A DNA stretch of 64,000 bases from Alteromonas naphthalenivorans. GTDB lineage: Bacteria; Pseudomonadota; Gammaproteobacteria; Enterobacterales; Alteromonadaceae. The stretch spans positions 4,526,001-4,590,000 of the forward strand of contig NC_015554.1 in the NCBI RefSeq assembly GCF_000213655.1. The letters run 5' to 3'. This document shows, one piece after another, positions 9,057 to 16,813 of this stretch; position 1 is the first letter of the stretch; every line of letters begins with the position of its first letter. The notes under the pieces were generated by a model that had not been told where the DNA came from, did not search any database, and saw only the letters and a program-made list of their open reading frames with translations. Made by a program: the position numbers and the translations under genes.

Positions 9057-11729
9057 ATGACTAAAAATGTAACTCAACTTTCTCGGATTGCTGCCGCGTT
9101 AACGGTCACAACTTTGATTGGCTGTGGTGGTGGAGCAACCACTTCTACGGATATAGACGCCGTTGACACTAGCGCCCCTGCAACAGGCTGGGAACTAGTG
9201 TGGAGCGACGAATTCGAAAATGCGACCATTGACGATAACAACTGGACACGTGAAGTTAACTGCGATGGTGGTGGCAATAATGAAGCTCAGTGCTATACCG
9301 ACAGCGAGGAAAACGCATTCGTTAGTGATGGTGCATTGAGCATTGTTGCATTACCCGCTGAAGAGGGTGCACAAAAGCCTTATACATCAGCCCGTTTAAT
9401 TACTCGTTACAAAGCAGATTTTAAATACGGCCGCATTGAAATGCGCGCCAAAATGCCATCGGGTCAAGGCAGTTGGCCAGCTTTTTGGATGATGCCTACT
9501 GACGAAGTGTATGGTGGCTGGCCGCGTTCGGGTGAAATCGATATTTTTGAAGCGGTTAACCTTAAAGCAGCAGATGCAGATGGCAACCCTGAAGCGCATA
9601 TCTACGGCACATTACATTATGGTCAAGAATGGCCAAACAACGACAGTTCAGGCCAAGCTTATTCATTGCCTGATGGCGCTAACCCAGCAGATGACTTTCA
9701 TACCTACGCGATAGAGTGGCAAGAAGGTGAAATTCGTTGGTATATGGACGACTACTTGTATGCCACCCAGCGTCGTTCTGAAGTACGTTACAACAGTAAT
9801 GGCGAAGCCACTGGCTTGTCACATCGTGGTTGGTACACCGAATACTTCGAACAAGGTACGGGTGAGCTAGTTACCCATTGGGATAACGCACCATATGACC
9901 AAGAGTTTTACTTAATTCTAAACTTAGCGGTAGGTGGAGAGTGGCCTGAAGCGGTCAACGAAACGGGCATTGATGCAGAAGCATTTGAAAATGGCCAGCG
10001 CTTTGATATCGACTATGTTCGGGTTTATGAATGTGCCTCAAACCCAGATACCGGTGCTGGCTGTGAAACGGTTCGTCCAGGCTACGACTCACTTGACGAT
10101 GCGCTTGTAGAAGGTGCCGCTCCAATTCCATCACCACCTTCAACAGGTATTGCAGAAAACCTGACTATTTTTGACGGTACCACCAACCCTAATTGGCCAG
10201 TATGGGATTGCTGCGGTGGTTCAACACCTGCGTTAGTAGAAGATAGCGCTGAAGGTCAGGTATATGAATTCAGCATTGGTGCAGAACCTACTGTCATGGG
10301 CTTTATTAGTCGCGAGTTATTTATTACCGAGCCAGCAGGTCAAGCATCACCCTTCGATGCCTCGCCTATGGAAGAAAACGGTAGCGTAAAATTCGACCTG
10401 AAGATGATGTCAGCCCCTAACGACACGACTGCTACTTGGTTGTTTAAGATTGAAAGTAGTGAAGGCTCTACCGCCGTCGAGCTACCTTTAATGACTGGCT
10501 ATGTCGGTCCTGCTGATACCGCTGGCGATACACCTGAGCAAGGCGTATGGGAGTCATATGAGTTTCCATTAAGTGCTTTAGCTGATGCCGGTTTAGACAC
10601 CAGCGCTATTGATGTCATCATGATATTCCCAGCATGGGGTGCCGGTGAAGGTGCGGTATACCGTGTAAACAATGTTGAAATTTCGCAAGAGTCTGCGTAC
10701 CCAGAATTGGTGATATTCGAAGATGAAATGAATCCAGACTGGCCGATGTGGGATTGCTGTGGCGGTTCAACTCCTACAGAAGAAATCGACAATGACGAAC
10801 ATGGTTTAACAGCCGAGTTTCGTATTGGCGCAGAGCCGACCGTTATGGGCTTTATTACCCGTCCAGTATCTGGCGGTGGCGATACGCCATTCGATGCTTC
10901 TGCCTTAGCCGATGGCGGTTTACTGCAATTCGATATGCGCGTTGTTAGCATGCCAAATAACGCAAGTGCGCAATGGTTGTTTAAAGTTGAGTCTAGCGAC
11001 GGTGCCACTGCGGTTGAGTTACCGATATCTGACAGCGTTGAAGGGCAAGTACCCGCTGCTGGTGAATGGCAAACCTATACCTTTCCTATTGCTGACCTAC
11101 AAGCTGCTGGCCTAGACCTAAGTGCCATTGATGTGATTATGGTATTTCCAAACTGGGCAGCAGGTGAAGGCGCGGTATATCGCTTAGATAACGTGAAGTT
11201 TTACCACCCAGATGGCGACACCCCTGCTACAACCGAATTAACTATATTCGCTGATACAGCGGCTGACCAATGGTCAATTTGGGATTGCTGCGGCGGCTCT
11301 ACACCCACAGAAGAAGTGGATGATGCCGACCACGGCACAGTGGCAGAATTCCGTATTGGTGCGACACCTACCGTAATGGGCTTTCTTGCCGACGACGATG
11401 TTTATTTTGATGCCTCTTCATTGCTTTCAACAGGCGTAGTGCGCTTCGAAATGAAAGTAAGCTCGGCGCCTAACGATGCATCAGCACCTTGGCTCTTTAA
11501 GATTGAATCAGGCGATACCTCAACCGCCGTTGAGCTTGCTATTTCAGAGAGCCTTGAAGGCGCAGATCCAATTACTGGCGAATGGCAGACCTACACCTTT
11601 CCACTTCAAACCTTGTATGACGCTGGGCTAGACATCAGCGCTATCGATGTTGTGATGGTGTTCCCAGCGTGGGGCGCCGGTGAAGGTGCGGTATACCGTA
11701 TAGATAATGCTGAAATTGCAGCGCAATAA
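9057..11729 (+). CDS. GH16 endo-beta-1,3-glucanase (laminarinase-like) lipoprotein with three repeated C-terminal modules
   Basis: 890 residues. A lipoprotein signal peptide with lipobox LIGC (Cys23) predicts outer-membrane anchoring. The GH16 domain covers about residues 40-325 and contains GEIDIFE (residues 159-165), with E160 as nucleophile and E165 as acid/base by family rule. WELVWSDEFE at its start is typical of laminarinase-like GH16. Three modules of about 165-185 residues follow (about 365-545, 548-720, 725-890). Each begins with a W-x-x-WDCCGGSTP block and contains an F/Y-R/S-IGAxPTVMGF block and a WLFKIES-type block. They resemble galactose-binding-fold modules of marine beta-glucanases (ExoP C-terminal type) and probably bind beta-glucan. 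The TonB receptor downstream is probably in the same operon. Enzyme class is firm; laminarin as substrate is a strong inference. Confidence 0.9.
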   Translation: MTKNVTQLSRIAAALTVTTLIGCGGGATTSTDIDAVDTSAPATGWELVWSDEFENATIDDNNWTREVNCDGGGNNEAQCYTDSEENAFVSDGALSIVALPAEEGAQKPYTSARLITRYKADFKYGRIEMRAKMPSGQGSWPAFWMMPTDEVYGGWPRSGEIDIFEAVNLKAADADGNPEAHIYGTLHYGQEWPNNDSSGQAYSLPDGANPADDFHTYAIEWQEGEIRWYMDDYLYATQRRSEVRYNSNGEATGLSHRGWYTEYFEQGTGELVTHWDNAPYDQEFYLILNLAVGGEWPEAVNETGIDAEAFENGQRFDIDYVRVYECASNPDTGAGCETVRPGYDSLDDALVEGAAPIPSPPSTGIAENLTIFDGTTNPNWPVWDCCGGSTPALVEDSAEGQVYEFSIGAEPTVMGFISRELFITEPAGQASPFDASPMEENGSVKFDLKMMSAPNDTTATWLFKIESSEGSTAVELPLMTGYVGPADTAGDTPEQGVWESYEFPLSALADAGLDTSAIDVIMIFPAWGAGEGAVYRVNNVEISQESAYPELVIFEDEMNPDWPMWDCCGGSTPTEEIDNDEHGLTAEFRIGAEPTVMGFITRPVSGGGDTPFDASALADGGLLQFDMRVVSMPNNASAQWLFKVESSDGATAVELPISDSVEGQVPAAGEWQTYTFPIADLQAAGLDLSAIDVIMVFPNWAAGEGAVYRLDNVKFYHPDGDTPATTELTIFADTAADQWSIWDCCGGSTPTEEVDDADHGTVAEFRIGATPTVMGFLADDDVYFDASSLLSTGVVRFEMKVSSAPNDASAPWLFKIESGDTSTAVELAISESLEGADPITGEWQTYTFPLQTLYDAGLDISAIDVVMVFPAWGAGEGAVYRIDNAEIAAQ
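10150..11727 (+). repeat. Three in-gene tandem modules of the GH16 protein
   Basis: Module starts lie near 10155, 10698 and 11230, each opening with an LTIF/LVIF motif and WDCCGGSTP. The copies are clearly homologous at protein level but diverged in DNA, so they are old duplications rather than a recent expansion. Confidence 0.85.
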
Positions 11730-11737
11730 CAAAGCTT

Positions 11738-11763
11738 CTGCCGCTTGCACACTCAAGCGGCAG
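11738..11763 (+). promoter_or_regulatory. Intercistronic hairpin between the GH16 and TonB receptor genes
   Basis: A perfect 10-bp stem (11738-11747 with 11754-11763) with a 6-base loop is followed by CAATAAATTG and no U-run. It is more likely a processing or stability element, or a weak attenuator, than a full terminator. Confidence 0.55.
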
Positions 11764-11795
11764 CAATAAATTGATAAAGATTTAGTAGGTCAATT

Positions 11796-14777
11796 ATGAA
11801 AAATACAACATTTAAAAAGACCCAGCTCGCCACATCAATGGCTTTGTTGTTGGGTTCAACTTTGGCATTTTCTACTTCTGCGCAAGAAGTAGAAAGACCA
11901 GAAACGCAAACGTCAGAAGCTGCAGCCTCTGACAATAGCGTACCAAGTGAAGTTGAAGTTATTCAGGTTAGCGGTATTCGCGGCAGTATGATTCGTTCAA
12001 TGGACGTAAAACGCAGCTCAAGCGGCGTTGTAGATGCCATCTCGGCAGAAGAATTAGGTAAGTTTCCGGATACTAACCTTGCGGAATCGTTACAGCGCAT
12101 TACCGGTGTGACTATCAGCCGTTCTAACGGTGAAGGTAGCCAAATTACCGTTCGTGGTTTTGGCCCAGAATTTAACTTGGTGACACTTAACGGTCGTCAA
12201 ATGCCAGGTACCGGCTTCACCCGTTCATTTAACTTAGAGAACTTGTCATCTGAAGGGGTGAGTACTCTTGAGCTACACAAGACAGCCCGTGCTGAAAACC
12301 CAAGTGGTGGGTTAGGTGCTACGGTAAATATCATTACCATGAAGCCTCTTTCTCGCCCTGGTCAACAAGCCTCGTTTTCGGCGAAGGGCATTTACGACAC
12401 CTCTAATGCTGAAGGCGATGATGTAACACCAGAAATTGCTGGGGTCTACAGCAACACCTTCGCTGACGATATGTTTGGTTTTGGGGTGTCTTTTTCTCAT
12501 CAAGAACGTGATTTCCAACAACAGGCTGCCAGTGTTCAAGGCTGGGTGTTGCAAGAAAACGCAGATTTACCAGATTTAGATGCTGCTAACGTTATCGATA
12601 ATCGTACCAATATCACTGATGCTGCCTTCTTTCCAAAAGATATGAACTACAGCATTAATGATATACAGCGCGAACGCTCAAATGGTCAAGTTACCTTTCA
12701 ATTCCGCCCTGTAGATAATTTCACTGCTACTGTTGATTACACCGCTACTCGCGCCACGACTGGCACAAATACGGTTGGCTGGGGTATATGGAATAACTTT
12801 GGTTCTAACATCAATGCTTACGAGTTAGATGCCAATGGTACCGCCGTTTATGCTGATATTAGCGGCGACGATGCCTCATTTACTGCAAGCAGAAATACAA
12901 CACGGGTTGATGCACGCTCTTTAGGTGTAAATTTAGATTGGGAATTGAATGACGACTGGTTTTTCACTCTTGATTACCATGATTCGTACAATGAAACCGA
13001 CAATGGCTACGATGAAGGGTTAGGTAGTGCAGGCCAAGTTATTTTGGGTTCTGATCAACTTATCTCTAAGGTATATGACTACCGTGAAGGTGAAATTCCA
13101 CAAGTTTTTGTTAACTGGAATAACGGCACGAACGAAATTAACCCAGGTGAAATTGATTCTAACTTCAGCCAGTTCATCTATTCTCCAGGCCGCTCTGACA
13201 TCGAGCAGCTTCAGTTAGACGGAACCTGGTTCAACTCAGCCTTAGATATTCCATTGGTAAAAATTGATTTTGGTTATGCACGAACTGAGCAAACCTTAAC
13301 AGGATTTACCGCATGGAGTGGCTTGCGTGGCGGGCCGGGCTTTAGCCCTTCTTACACTGAAATATTCCCAGACGATATGTTCGTCAGAAACGACACCAGC
13401 GGCTTCCTAGACGCATTCTCTGGTGGCGGCGCTAGCATGAATCCTGGGTACTATTACACGTTTGACTTTGATGAAGCCGTTGCTCGTCAGCTAGCTTACC
13501 TTACCGCTGACGTGGTAGGTGAAAGTAACGCTTACTCGATTGACCCTTATTTCAGTGGCGATCCGTCAGTGAGTAATGTTGAAGAAACCACCGACTCTAT
13601 TTATGTACAATCAGAGTGGGAATTCGAAGTTAGCGATTACTATGTTCAAGTAAACGCTGGCCTGCGCTATGAAGAAACGGAAGTACCTAGTGCCGCAGAA
13701 GTTCGCGTGCCAACTCAAGTTAACTGGGTAGCAGCGTCAGAGTGGATAACCCAATTTGAGGCTGACTTACAGCTTCAAGACTTTACGGGTGAGTACGATG
13801 TATTGCTACCGATGTTGGATATTAAAGTAGACGTCACCGACGACGTAGTAGCCCGTTTCTCATGGGGTAAATCGATTACTCGTGCGCCTATCGGTCTACT
13901 ACAAGGTGGCCGTTCATTCAGCGGAAGCCCTAAAATTGGTTCTCGTACGGCAACAGAAGGCAATACAAGCTTGTTACCTTACGAATCAACTAACTTAGAC
14001 CTTTCTTTTGAATGGTACTACGACGAAGCCAGTTACGCGTCTGTCGGTTTATTTAGAAAGTCAGTTAAAAACTATATTTCGTATTCAGCATCTGAAGAAA
14101 CCTTCGAAGGCTTGAACGATATTTATCAAGGTCCTCGTTGGAACGAAGCAGTATCAGCGTTAGAAGCAGCAGGCGTGCAAGCAACTGACAGTGCTATCTA
14201 TGGATACTTTGTAGATAACGGCTATGCAGATGCCGATGGCGTAGTAACTCCTAACGCAGATGACCCCTTAATTACATGGCGTGTAACCAAACCTCGTAAC
14301 CTAAGCGATACACGAACGGTAGAGGGTATTGAACTCGCGGTTCAACATACATTTGGTGATACTGGCTTTGGTGTAGGTGCAAACGCAACCTTAGTAGATG
14401 GCGATGTGAAGTATGACCCTTACGACTTAAGCTCTGAGCAAAATCCGCTTGTGGGTATTAGTGATTCAGCTAACTTCCAAGTGTTTTATGAAAAAGAAGG
14501 CTTATCTGTGAAGGTGACGTATGCATGGCGTTCTGACTACATAGTTGGTATTGGTCAAGACCAAGGCTCTGCAGATAACCCAGCAACCCAGTTCGATACT
14601 TATGGACAGGTTGATGCCAGCGTAAACTACGATGTGAACGAAAACCTAACCGTGTTCCTTGAAGGCGTAAACATTAACGATGAAACTGAACAAGGTTACG
14701 GACGTTTTGAAGAGCAGTTCTTATTTGCTCGTCAATATGGTCCTCGCTACACTTTCGGTGCGCGCTACACCTTCTAA
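11796..14777 (+). CDS. TonB-dependent receptor, carbohydrate (probably laminarin oligosaccharide) type
   Basis: 993 residues. A signal peptide ends near FSTSAQ. The plug domain has VEVIQVSGIRGSMIRSMDVKR, SAEELGKFPDTNLAESLQRITGVTI and ITVRGFGPEFNLVTLNGRQMPG, the pattern of the large carbohydrate-type TonB receptors of Alteromonadales and Caulobacter. A 22-strand barrel follows, ending in the outer-membrane signature YGPRYTFGARYTF with a terminal Phe. It takes up substrate across the outer membrane using TonB-ExbB-ExbD energy. The gap to the laminarinase gene is 66 bases, which suggests joint expression from the LacI-regulated promoter. A strong terminator closes the unit. The substrate is inferred from the neighbour. 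Confidence 0.92.
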   Translation: MKNTTFKKTQLATSMALLLGSTLAFSTSAQEVERPETQTSEAAASDNSVPSEVEVIQVSGIRGSMIRSMDVKRSSSGVVDAISAEELGKFPDTNLAESLQRITGVTISRSNGEGSQITVRGFGPEFNLVTLNGRQMPGTGFTRSFNLENLSSEGVSTLELHKTARAENPSGGLGATVNIITMKPLSRPGQQASFSAKGIYDTSNAEGDDVTPEIAGVYSNTFADDMFGFGVSFSHQERDFQQQAASVQGWVLQENADLPDLDAANVIDNRTNITDAAFFPKDMNYSINDIQRERSNGQVTFQFRPVDNFTATVDYTATRATTGTNTVGWGIWNNFGSNINAYELDANGTAVYADISGDDASFTASRNTTRVDARSLGVNLDWELNDDWFFTLDYHDSYNETDNGYDEGLGSAGQVILGSDQLISKVYDYREGEIPQVFVNWNNGTNEINPGEIDSNFSQFIYSPGRSDIEQLQLDGTWFNSALDIPLVKIDFGYARTEQTLTGFTAWSGLRGGPGFSPSYTEIFPDDMFVRNDTSGFLDAFSGGGASMNPGYYYTFDFDEAVARQLAYLTADVVGESNAYSIDPYFSGDPSVSNVEETTDSIYVQSEWEFEVSDYYVQVNAGLRYEETEVPSAAEVRVPTQVNWVAASEWITQFEADLQLQDFTGEYDVLLPMLDIKVDVTDDVVARFSWGKSITRAPIGLLQGGRSFSGSPKIGSRTATEGNTSLLPYESTNLDLSFEWYYDEASYASVGLFRKSVKNYISYSASEETFEGLNDIYQGPRWNEAVSALEAAGVQATDSAIYGYFVDNGYADADGVVTPNADDPLITWRVTKPRNLSDTRTVEGIELAVQHTFGDTGFGVGANATLVDGDVKYDPYDLSSEQNPLVGISDSANFQVFYEKEGLSVKVTYAWRSDYIVGIGQDQGSADNPATQFDTYGQVDASVNYDVNENLTVFLEGVNINDETEQGYGRFEEQFLFARQYGPRYTFGARYTF

Positions 14778-14800
14778 TCCTTTACGCCTGAAGGCCGTAT

Positions 14801-14842
14801 TTAGAAGTCATAGGTTAGAAGTTATAGTTTAGAAGTTATAGT
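14801..14842 (+). repeat. Three tandem 14-bp repeats
   Basis: Units 14801-14814, 14815-14828 and 14829-14842. The last two are identical (TTAGAAGTTATAGT) and the first differs at two positions. They lie between the TonB receptor stop and its terminator. Confidence 0.85.
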
Positions 14843-14864
14843 TAAAAGCACTAGCTAAAAAATA

Positions 14865-14903
14865 AAAGCGGCGTAGAAATAAACCTCTACGCCGCTTTTT
14901 TTA
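14865..14903 (+). terminator. Rho-independent terminator
   Basis: A stem of 11 bp or more (AGCGGCGTAGA at 14867-14877 with 14886-14896) is followed by seven T. An A-run on the other side makes it potentially bidirectional between the TonB receptor and the hydrolase gene. Confidence 0.9.
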
Positions 14904-14956
14904 TTGTTAATTTTTCACGTGGCTACGCAAGAGCCGCCGTATAAACTTCAAAAGTA

Positions 14957-16276
14957 CTATTGCCCCGCTGGCAGTTGCTCTAATCTCAAGCCTTTTGCAG
15001 TGCGATGAGGGAAGCCTTCCCAATAAGTATGTTCTGCCTTCGGCTTTCCATCTTCATCCATGGCCCACACGCCGTCATTTGATACTGGTACTAGGTCTAA
15101 ATAAGCTTGCATTCCACTATCGTTTTTAAGGTATTTACCTAACCATGCGGTAACAAAGTGCTGTGCAATATTGTTCATGCGTGCGTTATTCCATACCGCG
15201 TCGATATAGTGTGAACTCACATCAAAACCTAGTGCTTCATCAAATACAAAAGACTCTTCAGGCGCTGGCATAACTGCACCTGCATTGTGGTTTGCGTTGT
15301 CGTAGGTTAGCAAGGTGCGACCTACGTTTTTTGCACCTTCCCAAATGGCTCGCACGCCTTTTTTATACCCTGACACATCATCTTGTGAACCTGCCACCAG
15401 CATCATAGGAATAGCCACACTGTCTAAATTAAACATACGGTAATTCATACCCCAAGGCGCAAAACCAATAATCGTTTTGACACGAGAGTCGACCTTGTCT
15501 CTAATACCAGTTTGATGGCGAGCCAAGGTACCAAAGGGCGCACTCAGCTTGCTATTTACCGCTTGTTCGGTAATGCCAGCACCCGCGTTAATTACCGCAC
15601 CATATCCCCCCATAGAATAGCCAATAATACCTGTGTTACTGGCATCGGCTAATTGGTATAAGAATGAACCTTCCTCTTTTGCCATGGTTTCAATTTGCGA
15701 TAGCACGAATAACTGATCGACAGAGCGATTCACTAACGTAGATGCAAAGGCCGCTTGTGTACGATAGGTAGAGTCGGTGTGGTCAATCGATACCACTACA
15801 TAGCCTTTAGAAGCGATATTTTCCGCTAAATGCGCTAATAAAAAACGGTTACCGGGATATCCATGAGATACCAATACTAATGGAAAGGCTTTTTTCGTTT
15901 CTAAAGGCGCAGCATCTCTTACCGCTTTACCATGCAATTCAACCTGCTGTTTGCCATCGCGAATAAATGCGTTTAACACTGTATTGCCAGTACTACCCTG
16001 CTCTGCCGGATACCAAACCTCTAGGGTTAGTGGGCGGTCATAAGTAGGAAGTGGGTTTGGCTTAGCCTTAGTAGCATCAAGAGCAAGAATATCAATCTGC
16101 TTAGGGTTGACCACCTCAAGCTTGCGAACCCCAATAGCATACTCGCCATAGGCTGAAAGTGCTGGTGCATCAGAGCGTTGAGTATCAATTCTATTCTCTG
16201 CATAACTGCCTGTCGCACTACCTATGCATAACACAATACATAGGCCTTTAAACAAAATACTTTTACTAACACCCAT
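14957..16276 (-). CDS. Exported alpha/beta hydrolase (dienelactone hydrolase/PAF-acetylhydrolase-like)
   Basis: 439 residues from the ATG at 16276, which has GGAAGGAAG six bases before it. An ATG at 16297 with AGGA is an alternative, and the longer open frame to 16378 lacks such support. A signal peptide (MGVSKSILFKGLCIVLCIGSATGSYA, read in two parts) predicts export. The fold is alpha/beta hydrolase: PLVLVSHGYPGNRF is the oxyanion strand, GYSMGGYG carries the nucleophilic Ser, GSQDDVSG the likely acid, and NANHNAG the likely His. Ester- or lactone-cleaving activity is probable, but the substrate is unknown. It is divergent from the TonB receptor at 16814, and the two may share regulation. 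Confidence 0.75.
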   Translation of the reverse strand: MGVSKSILFKGLCIVLCIGSATGSYAENRIDTQRSDAPALSAYGEYAIGVRKLEVVNPKQIDILALDATKAKPNPLPTYDRPLTLEVWYPAEQGSTGNTVLNAFIRDGKQQVELHGKAVRDAAPLETKKAFPLVLVSHGYPGNRFLLAHLAENIASKGYVVVSIDHTDSTYRTQAAFASTLVNRSVDQLFVLSQIETMAKEEGSFLYQLADASNTGIIGYSMGGYGAVINAGAGITEQAVNSKLSAPFGTLARHQTGIRDKVDSRVKTIIGFAPWGMNYRMFNLDSVAIPMMLVAGSQDDVSGYKKGVRAIWEGAKNVGRTLLTYDNANHNAGAVMPAPEESFVFDEALGFDVSSHYIDAVWNNARMNNIAQHFVTAWLGKYLKNDSGMQAYLDLVPVSNDGVWAMDEDGKPKAEHTYWEGFPHRTAKGLRLEQLPAGQ

Positions 16277-16813
16277 ACCTAACTTCCTTCCATACATTTT
16301 GATATTCCTAGTTAAATCAATAATTATGCTCACATAACTGTGACACTTTAGGGATAGCATTAAAAGCACATTAACCAAATTACGTATTAAATTTGGCCCA
16401 CCCTACTTTTATGCCTCTACACCCCCTAAATTTACCGGTCTAATGCAAGACAAACCAGCAGCCTTATTGTTATAAACTTGTATAAATAAAACATATAACG
16501 ACTATTTACGAACTAACAAAATCCACCACTAACAAACTTAACCCCATAAATAACATACACTTAACCAAAACAAATCAAATTCAAACTGACTTTGCATCCA
16601 CCAAACACTTAATTAACAAAAAGATTCCAATTGATTTACTTTTTGGTTAAATTTTGACTATCTTCTGTCTTATATAAGACAAATGAGCAAGACAAAAAGA
16701 TAAACAGGCATTACGCGTTAACTACAACGTAAGCGAAATTGAAGAGAAGACCGTCGGACACACGGCAAATATAACTGGACTAAACCCATAAAAAAGAATT
16801 CGTGGAGAACACC
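16277..16813. other. Divergent control region between the hydrolase and the TonB receptor
   Basis: About 540 AT-rich bases without a gene. They contain a perfect 14-bp palindrome at 16667-16680 (listed separately). A TTGACT at 16654-16659 could be part of a promoter, but no well-spaced -10 was found. Confidence 0.5.
16667..16680. promoter_or_regulatory. Perfect palindrome, candidate operator
   Basis: GTCTTATATAAGAC is a perfect 14-bp palindrome about 135 bases before the TonB receptor start. Its size and symmetry suit a dimeric repressor, possibly of the GntR class; the regulator is not identified here. Confidence 0.5.

Noticed and set aside
10499..11008. Long minus-strand frame inside the laminarinase
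   Set aside because: It mirrors codon bias of the real gene; the repeat modules explain the open frame.
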